From IMG/VR virus record IMGVR_UViG_3300017751_000159, positions 1-27,972 of that record: a stretch of DNA of 27,972 nucleotides; one strand, 5' to 3'. A model generated the notes under the pieces. That model was not told the origin of the DNA and ran no database searches. It saw only the letters and a list, made by a program, of their open reading frames with translations. Positions 22,658 to 27,972 of the stretch are shown here, in pieces (the stretch's first letter is position 1; every line of letters begins with the position of its first letter). Origin of the DNA: a virus. A program made the position numbers and the translations under genes.

Positions 22658-23067
22658 TTGAGATCCTCTAAGTTAAAGAATGTGCTCATTGAAGCAACTT
22701 TCCAACATGACTGATCTTGCCAGTTTACAGGCGCAGTAAATCTACCTTTATTCCAAATGCCAATATATGCTGGTGACTCATGATATACATCACCGTAACG
22801 CCTTTCTCTGCCGGCCACAGTGATAGGATGTATGCCCAGTTCATGTGCTAACTCTACAATAGTCTTGTTATACTTCTTTTCCCAGAATGTTATTTGTTTA
22901 CGCCTTTGAAATGGGTTACCAAAGTTACGCACTCTCATGTGTATAGCATCTGGTGTGATACCTTCGTGCTCTGCTAATGCTTTGGCACTAATACCCCATT
23001 TGTGTTCAAAGCCTGTTATTTTATTGCCCGTTACTGGGCATATTACTTTGTTTGATCCTTTTGTCAT
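22654..23067 (-). CDS. DNA-binding-like protein with two tandem helix-turn-helix repeats
   Basis: This 137-residue protein has an internal duplication. Residues 24-56 read WGISAKALAEHEGITPDAIH with following RVRNFG; residues 66-95 read YNKTIVELAHELGIHPITVA with following RERRYG. Both fit the pattern ELA...GI.P..V..R.R.yG, i.e. helix-turn-helix followed by a basic patch. The N-terminus has a C-P-x-TG motif. It may be a transcription regulator or a DNA-targeting partner. Its ATG lies in an overlap with the upstream gene, and its stop overlaps the next start. Confidence 0.75.
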   Translation of the reverse strand: MTKGSNKVICPVTGNKITGFEHKWGISAKALAEHEGITPDAIHMRVRNFGNPFQRRKQITFWEKKYNKTIVELAHELGIHPITVAGRERRYGDVYHESPAYIGIWNKGRFTAPVNWQDQSCWKVASMSTFFNLEDLK

Positions 23068-23789
23068 AGTGTTATTGTTCTCCCTTTTTCTTCTTCATCA
23101 GTAAAGTCTACGCCATACGCACTTAGTTCTTTGCTGTAATGATAAAAATGTATTGGCATAAGAGGTGGATTTTTTCTACTTGTTTTCTTGATAAAGCCAA
23201 CATCTGTGTCTGTGAGTATTCTTTCTTGTTTGATACTGTCATGATATCCACACAAGAACCACCATGCCATCCAGTATACATGTTCTATGAATGTCATTTG
23301 TGCTTTGTTGAACACAGCATATTCTCCGTTAGCCAAAAAGTTTCTGCGTAATCCTGCTATCATTGTGAGTGTGGTATTGCCTGTGCCTACTGCTTCATGT
23401 GTGCTACAGTGGTTAATAGGCTGTAAGAAGTATTTGAAGCATGTGTCAAAATGTGCCATACTTTTGTGGCATAGTTCATTTTCCATGCGTTCTAACCAAT
23501 ACATTATGTAATCTGTATCACCTTTGGTAAAGTTAACAAACAGTTCATGTTTGTTGTTCTTGTCATACACATAAGGTATACACATATGGTTAACCATAAA
23601 GTATTTGTCTGTTTCATGTGGCATAGCCAATGCGTTTGCCGGGTCATTAATGCCTATATCCTGGAAAAAGCCTGTGGCATGTTCTTCTTTGCCAGATGTT
23701 TTCATTGATCCAGGCATTGTTAGTCTCTGAAATGGTTTTCTTTGCTTGACTTTTTTTGGTCTATGTTTTTTTGTTCTTTTCTTGGTCAT
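23064..23789 (-). CDS. Hypothetical protein, minus-strand block gene 1
   Basis: This 241-residue protein has a strongly basic N-terminus (MTKKRTKKHRPKKVKQRKPF), a region with CFKYFLQPINHCSTHEAVG, and aromatic-rich VYWMAWWFLCGYHDS. Cysteines and histidines are frequent but not in a known metal-binding spacing. The ribosome site is CAGGAG at six-base spacing. Promoter motif 7 starts the transcript 46 bases upstream. No domain recognised. The basic tail suggests contact with nucleic acid. Confidence 0.75.
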   Translation of the reverse strand: MTKKRTKKHRPKKVKQRKPFQRLTMPGSMKTSGKEEHATGFFQDIGINDPANALAMPHETDKYFMVNHMCIPYVYDKNNKHELFVNFTKGDTDYIMYWLERMENELCHKSMAHFDTCFKYFLQPINHCSTHEAVGTGNTTLTMIAGLRRNFLANGEYAVFNKAQMTFIEHVYWMAWWFLCGYHDSIKQERILTDTDVGFIKKTSRKNPPLMPIHFYHYSKELSAYGVDFTDEEEKGRTITL

Positions 23790-23840
23790 TCTATCTCCTG
23801 TGTTGTTAAGTTGCCTGTAATATGTTTAGTATTACAGTTT

Positions 23841-23848
23841 TATTTATC
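23841..23848 (-). promoter_or_regulatory. Late-promoter-like motif 7, minus strand, with 5' hairpin
   Basis: On the minus strand the site reads GATAAATAAAACTGTAATA, almost the same as motif 3. The predicted start is at 23835. From there GTAATA pairs with TATTAC (CTGTAATA/TATTACAG, plus-strand 23815-23822 with 23830-23837), a hairpin at the 5' end of the minus-strand operon mRNA. Confidence 0.6.
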
Positions 23849-23936
23849 ACTATTAGCATAAAAAACGGTTAGAATAGGCACAAAAACCACTATGTAATAC
23901 TTTTGTTCACTTAGAGCCTATAAAACCTCACATTTG

Positions 23937-23944
23937 GATAAATA
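23937..23944 (+). promoter_or_regulatory. Late-promoter-like motif 6 (GATAAATA) before portal gene
   Basis: The predicted start is T 23950. The perfect 12-base palindrome TTGATATATCAA occupies 23949-23960, at the start of the leader. AAGGAG at 23968-23973 serves the portal TTG. This motif and motif 7 fire divergently from the 192-base gap 23790-23981, which holds no gene. Confidence 0.6.
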
Positions 23945-23981
23945 TACATTGATATATCAAATACATTAAGGAGATTCCACA

Positions 23982-25664
23982 TTGAGTGACTCTTATCGCG
24001 ATTACATTGTAGGCGTTCATAGCCTATATAACAAATACGAGCAGGATTGGCAACTGGCCAGAGACAGTTATTTTGGCGGAGTTGAAATCCGTGATGGAAA
24101 GTATCTTAAGGCTTATGCTGTAGATATGAATACTCCTGCTGAAACAGTAAACACTTATACCACAGACTCAAATGGTTATGTTAAAACCAGCAAAGCCAGA
24201 GTTGAGAATGTAAGCACAAAAGCAGAAGCACACAGAGGTGAAGACACCATAGATGGCGGAACCTTTTATGCTGAGAAACTAAACAACACACCATACTTAA
24301 ACTACTTGCGCCTAATAACCGCAGAGTATAACAGTATCCTATTCAAAAACCCACCAGTTAGAACTGTTGGAGAACAACCAGACATGGATGAGTTCTTAAA
24401 CAATGTAAATGGTGAAGAAGACAATATCAATGAGTTCATGGCAACAGTTGATCTATACAGTTTCATATATGGAACAGCATGGATTAGTTGTGTAAAACCA
24501 ATAGGCTCAGATATACCAAAATGGAAAATCCATACACCGTTAGATGTTACAAACTGGCACTACGGTTACGATGGAAGAGGCGATCTAAACTTGAAGAGCA
24601 TAGTGATCAAACTTCATGAAGACGCAGAGGAAACAGTTTATAGATATATGACACCGGAGTCAATAGAAACTGTTTGGGTAGGAGAAGAGGACGATTATGT
24701 CCCAGATGTAGCAGATAGCAATCTCATAAAAGAAGATGGTTATTGGAGAGTCATAGAAGAAAATGAACTCGGCTATATTCCAGTGGTGCCAGTTTACCAG
24801 GGTCTAAAAATATACAACGGCATAGGTGCTACACCAAGTTTTGATTTAGCACAAATACAAAGAAGTGTATATTCAGATATGGCTGAGATATATAGTGTGA
24901 TCTCATATGGAGCACATGGTTCATTAATAGTTGATGAAGCCACAGACAGTCTCAATGACGGAGCCATTTCAGCAGAACCAGGAAGTGTAGTAAGAGTGCC
25001 AGCAGGATTAGGTGAAGCACCTAACTATGTGTATGAGTTTGTTACACCAGCCTTAACAGCAGTAACAGAGATCCGTGAACTAATAGATCAAAAAATAACC
25101 AAAATGACTGAGATAGCAATGATCCGCAGTGATGATTTAATCAAAAGCAGTCGTTCAGGTGAACAGTTAGAACAGTATGACTCAAAGTTAGAAGCATTTG
25201 TGCGTAGAAAGGCACAAAACTTAGAAAACGCAGAAGCAAAACTGTTTAACATATGGTATGATTGGACAAACACACAAAAGCCAGAAGAGTTTAGTGTTAG
25301 TTACAATCGCCAATACAGTAAGAAGGCACTACAGCATGAAGTTGCTGAAATAGATAGCCTATTAAAGACTTACCAAGATTATCAAAGTGTATTCTCAACA
25401 GACTACACTATACAAGAATATGCTACACAGGCAGAAGCAGAAAGTGTAGCAAACAGTTTAGGTGGTAGTGGTTTTCATACTCATGAAAATGAAGAAGGAA
25501 TCACTGTTTATATGCCGTTCAATACTCATCCAGAGTATGATGCGGCAGTAGAAGCCATCAAGAAGGGCGGAGAAGACGCCGGATTTGTAGAAGAAATGCG
25601 AGACAAACTACGCAAAAGACTCAGTCAGTTAGTAGAATCATCTACCACTGATAACGGCCTTTAA
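23982..25664 (+). CDS. Portal protein
   Basis: This 560-residue protein forms the twelve-fold ring at the head vertex through which DNA passes. It opens SDSYRDYIVGVHSLYNKYEQ, followed by a folded wing/stem region with YLNYLRLITAEYNSILFKNP (typical early helix and NPP). A clip/stem region has VPVYQGLKIYNGIGATPSFD, and long helices follow near residues 360-430 (EIRELIDQKITKMTEIAMIR; KLEAFVRRKAQNLENAEAKL), as in SPP1 gp6-like portals. The start is TTG 23982, eight bases after AAGGAG; no better ATG is near. Position beside terminase, scaffold and capsid supports the call. Confidence 0.88.
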   Translation: MSDSYRDYIVGVHSLYNKYEQDWQLARDSYFGGVEIRDGKYLKAYAVDMNTPAETVNTYTTDSNGYVKTSKARVENVSTKAEAHRGEDTIDGGTFYAEKLNNTPYLNYLRLITAEYNSILFKNPPVRTVGEQPDMDEFLNNVNGEEDNINEFMATVDLYSFIYGTAWISCVKPIGSDIPKWKIHTPLDVTNWHYGYDGRGDLNLKSIVIKLHEDAEETVYRYMTPESIETVWVGEEDDYVPDVADSNLIKEDGYWRVIEENELGYIPVVPVYQGLKIYNGIGATPSFDLAQIQRSVYSDMAEIYSVISYGAHGSLIVDEATDSLNDGAISAEPGSVVRVPAGLGEAPNYVYEFVTPALTAVTEIRELIDQKITKMTEIAMIRSDDLIKSSRSGEQLEQYDSKLEAFVRRKAQNLENAEAKLFNIWYDWTNTQKPEEFSVSYNRQYSKKALQHEVAEIDSLLKTYQDYQSVFSTDYTIQEYATQAEAESVANSLGGSGFHTHENEEGITVYMPFNTHPEYDAAVEAIKKGGEDAGFVEEMRDKLRKRLSQLVESSTTDNGL

Positions 25665-25709
25665 TAGTTTGATTTACGACAACTTCTATCGTTAATAAAG
25701 GAGAATAAG

Positions 25710-26573
25710 ATGCCAGAGATGGATACAGATACACCAGTTGCGGGTGTTAACACGCAACCACTACACACAGATAGTGATGTTGGAGATAAAACTCCAGTAG
25801 AATCTGAAACAGCAACAGTGGAGAAATCCAGTGTTCCTACAGTTGAAAACCGTGATGGTAAACTGTTTGTAGACGGAGTTAGAGTTTTCACTCGTGATGA
25901 CACTAACAGAATAGCCGCTAAGGCTAAGACTGAGGTAGAGTCAAATCTACTAAAGGAACTTAATGTTGATTCATTAAAGCAGGTTAAGACAGTTGTTAAT
26001 CAACTACAAACCGCAAATATAGATGAATCAGAAGGCAATCTAAATGTTAACGCACTTAGAGACGCTGTTAAGAAGCGTGAACAAACCGTAGAAGAGTTGC
26101 GTAATGAACTACATGAAGTCAAAACTCAAGCAGTAATGACAAATCATTTAGGTAAGTTACAAAATGAAATGCCAACTTCATGGGCAAGTGAACAGAAGAC
26201 TGCCGTTATTGATTTAATGAAAGCCAGAAACATGTTTGCCATTGAAGGAGATAGTTTCCAACTAAGAAATGGTGATGATTACATTACCACAGATGGTGAA
26301 ACACCAGATTACAAGTCAGCAGTTGAAATGGTTGGCAAGAACTTGGGATTACCGTTTGCTAAAAAAGGAGCATCAGTTGTAGACGCAGATGGAGGTAGCA
26401 GTTCAGTTACTAAGGGCAAAAGTGCTGTCAATGACGCACTCATTTCAAGTGACCCAGAGTATAGAAACGCATACTTAAACATCCGCGAACAGAATAAGAC
26501 TTTGATGAAATCAGATATCACAGATACCATGGTTACAAACAGAGTCAAAAAAATAAGAGATTTGAGAACATAG
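25710..26573 (+). CDS. Capsid scaffold protein (probable)
   Basis: This 287-residue acidic protein has a disordered N-terminus (Thr/Glu/Asp/Val-rich) and a central helical region with heptads (LRDAVKKREQTVEELRNELH). It lies between the portal and capsid genes, the classical place of the scaffold that shapes the prohead. No serine protease motif is visible, so this is probably a simple scaffold, not a protease-scaffold fusion. The C-terminus (SDPEYRNAYLNIREQNKTLM) is helical and would bind the capsid protein. The ribosome site is AAAGGAG. Confidence 0.82.
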   Translation: MPEMDTDTPVAGVNTQPLHTDSDVGDKTPVESETATVEKSSVPTVENRDGKLFVDGVRVFTRDDTNRIAAKAKTEVESNLLKELNVDSLKQVKTVVNQLQTANIDESEGNLNVNALRDAVKKREQTVEELRNELHEVKTQAVMTNHLGKLQNEMPTSWASEQKTAVIDLMKARNMFAIEGDSFQLRNGDDYITTDGETPDYKSAVEMVGKNLGLPFAKKGASVVDADGGSSSVTKGKSAVNDALISSDPEYRNAYLNIREQNKTLMKSDITDTMVTNRVKKIRDLRT

Positions 26574-26617
26574 GCGTTTTCAGACTCATTAATATAACTA
26601 TAATATAAGGAGACATT

Positions 26618-27583
26618 ATGTCAACAAATAGTGCTAACCTATTAAATAAGTTATTTGAAGAAGTATCAGGCGATCTTATTGCTCATTATGACAACTCAGT
26701 CTTAATGCCTTCATCAGAACTTATTTCAAACTCTTACAACTTAGTAGGAGCGGTTGGGAACTCAATGAGAATCCCAGTCACAAACGCATGGGCAACTGGC
26801 GCATCAGGAATCGGCGAATCAGTAGATATCGCAGGTGCCACTGGAGCAGTCCAAGATTTTAACCCAACAGCAGTAGATTTACCAGTCGGAAAAAGAGGAG
26901 CATTCTCTTATGTAACGGCTGAGGCCTTAGAAGACGGTGGACTAAGCACGGTTTCTAACGCAGTTTCAACAAGATTAGCAAGAAGTATTGCTCAATCCAC
27001 AGACCAAAGTGCGTTCAAATACATGCTAAACAACACTGATGTAGCACCAGCAACAGCAGACTTACTTGACGGAGCAGACAGCAATGTTGAACTTGTCAAT
27101 AACACATTAACAGGTAACTTGGACATTTGTCCTGTTTTCTCACCAGAAGCAATGGCTTACTGTGTCAAAAGACAACCTGAACTAAAAATGTGGGAAGATG
27201 TGAAGTTTGACCAAACATCAATGGTAGCAACAATGAGAAACGGTTTTGCTCAAATCCAAAGAGATTTCATCAAAGCAGTTGGCGGCAACACAGCCGTTGG
27301 AGCAACAGCACAAAAGGCTACTTTAGCCGCATTTGCTGAAGCAGTTGCTAAACTAAGAAGTGAAAACGCACCAACAGACGCGGCAGGATTCTATTTTGCG
27401 GCTATATCACCAGCGATTGAACTACAACTTGTAGATCAGTTAACACATATTGCTAACGGCGGAACAGTTGGTTCTTTAAGTAGCACAGGTGATAGAGTGC
27501 TTATGGATTCTTTAGTAGGACAAGCAGTCGGCATCCGCTACCTGCGTTCTAACAATATTGTTAAAGGTATAGCGGCATCATAA
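26618..27583 (+). CDS. Major capsid protein
   Basis: This 321-residue protein follows the scaffold and has a ribosome site AAGGAG. The N-terminus (LLNKLFEEVSGDLIAHYDNS) is helical and short, followed by an extended loop (MRIPVTNAWATGASGIGESV) and the spine/strand segments with VDLPVGKRGAFSYVTAEALE. The late segment FYFAAISPAIELQLVDQLTH contains the shell-forming beta sheet, and the end is QAVGIRYLRSNNIVKGIAAS. The pattern matches HK97-fold capsid proteins of marine siphophages. Its codon use is richer in C-ending codons (ATC, GTC, AAC) than neighbours, which fits high expression. Confidence 0.88.
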   Translation: MSTNSANLLNKLFEEVSGDLIAHYDNSVLMPSSELISNSYNLVGAVGNSMRIPVTNAWATGASGIGESVDIAGATGAVQDFNPTAVDLPVGKRGAFSYVTAEALEDGGLSTVSNAVSTRLARSIAQSTDQSAFKYMLNNTDVAPATADLLDGADSNVELVNNTLTGNLDICPVFSPEAMAYCVKRQPELKMWEDVKFDQTSMVATMRNGFAQIQRDFIKAVGGNTAVGATAQKATLAAFAEAVAKLRSENAPTDAAGFYFAAISPAIELQLVDQLTHIANGGTVGSLSSTGDRVLMDSLVGQAVGIRYLRSNNIVKGIAAS

Positions 27584-27598
27584 GCCTAAGGAGATAAT

Positions 27599-27972
27599 AT
27601 GGCATTCGTAACTAATGTAAACGGTAATGTAATAGCATACTGTGAAGCGGCAGATATCAGAGATAAAGATCAAAGGGTTTTTGAATCCAATGAGATTAAC
27701 TTTGCTGACGCACCTACAACGCCAACATCTCTTGATGAATATTTAGAAGACTTATCAATCAAAGCATTTGCTCGTATAAATGAAAAAATACGGGCAAGTG
27801 CCAAGTGGAGAAGTTACTTGGGTTATACAAATAATAGTGCCTTAACTGGCAATACTATTCCAGGTATAAACGCTGACCGTATAGTAGGAAGGAAATCAGA
27901 TATTACTGATCTTGCTACTTACTATGTGTTAAAAGAATACCTGTTACCTAAAGTAGCAGATTTTGGAGATGA
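27599..27972 (+). CDS. Head-completion / connector protein (partial, runs off the window)
   Basis: ATG 27599 has AAGGAG at seven-base spacing. The first 124 residues are visible: MAFVTNVNGNVIAYCEAADI, SLDEYLEDLSIKAFARINEK, and KSDITDLATYYVLKEYLLPK before the sequence ends. The small helical pattern with paired segments and position right after the capsid gene suit a head-tail connector (gp15/gp6-like). The far end lies outside the window, so size and C-terminus are unknown. Confidence 0.65.
   Translation, partial: MAFVTNVNGNVIAYCEAADIRDKDQRVFESNEINFADAPTTPTSLDEYLEDLSIKAFARINEKIRASAKWRSYLGYTNNSALTGNTIPGINADRIVGRKSDITDLATYYVLKEYLLPKVADFGD

Overview
The window is about 28 kb of an AT-rich, tightly packed double-stranded DNA tailed-phage genome. 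It carries the virion-building half of the genome: DNA packaging, head, tail, tail tip and fibres. The tape measure, the split tail chaperone with a frameshift, the lambda-like H/M/L/J order and a coil-rich scaffold point to a long, flexible, non-contractile tail. Fibre repeat styles, a GNAT and a SET protein inside structural modules, and many tiny ORFs resemble marine environmental phages. The host cannot be named from this sequence. I see no DNA polymerase, helicase, primase, integrase, endolysin or tRNA.

Layout: 1-351 end of a probable tail-tube gene. 423-1392 small genes and tail chaperones with a -1 frameshift signal. 1343-9906 minor tail protein, tape measure, tail tip proteins, acetyltransferase, giant tip/fibre protein and a fibre assembly protein. 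10004-16113 second fibre cluster ending in a glycine-rich adhesin-like protein. 16116-16981 four small genes, the last resembling an XhlA-type membrane protein. 16982-17516 has no protein gene but holds two putative structured RNAs and three copies of a promoter-like motif. 17517-18151 two small genes. 18152-18743 is non-coding and full of inverted repeats. 18744-22093 small genes, terminase small and large subunits, a SET-domain protein and small ORFs. 22157-23789 is a three-gene block on the minus strand with its own promoter motif. 23982-27972 portal, scaffold, major capsid protein and the start of a head-completion gene.

Three things tie the window together beyond the standard phage genes. 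First, the octamer GATAAATA (once TATAAATA), close to the T4-type late promoter TATAAATA, occurs seven times in gene-free gaps and always points at the next transcript. In at least five cases an inverted repeat begins at or within two bases of the start site that T4 spacing would predict. Second, two of these motifs drive no protein gene; each leads straight into a sequence whose first 10-12 bases pair perfectly with a segment 60-150 bases downstream, enclosing further hairpins, which suggests small phage RNAs. Third, the sequence seems to avoid the palindromes AATT, TGCA, ACGT, CTAG, AGCT and GTAC almost completely, and codon choice switches to achieve this (AAG, CAG, GAG, AAC before T; AAA, CAA, GAA, AAT elsewhere). 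That suggests strong pressure from restriction or another sequence-specific host activity. All counts were made by eye.
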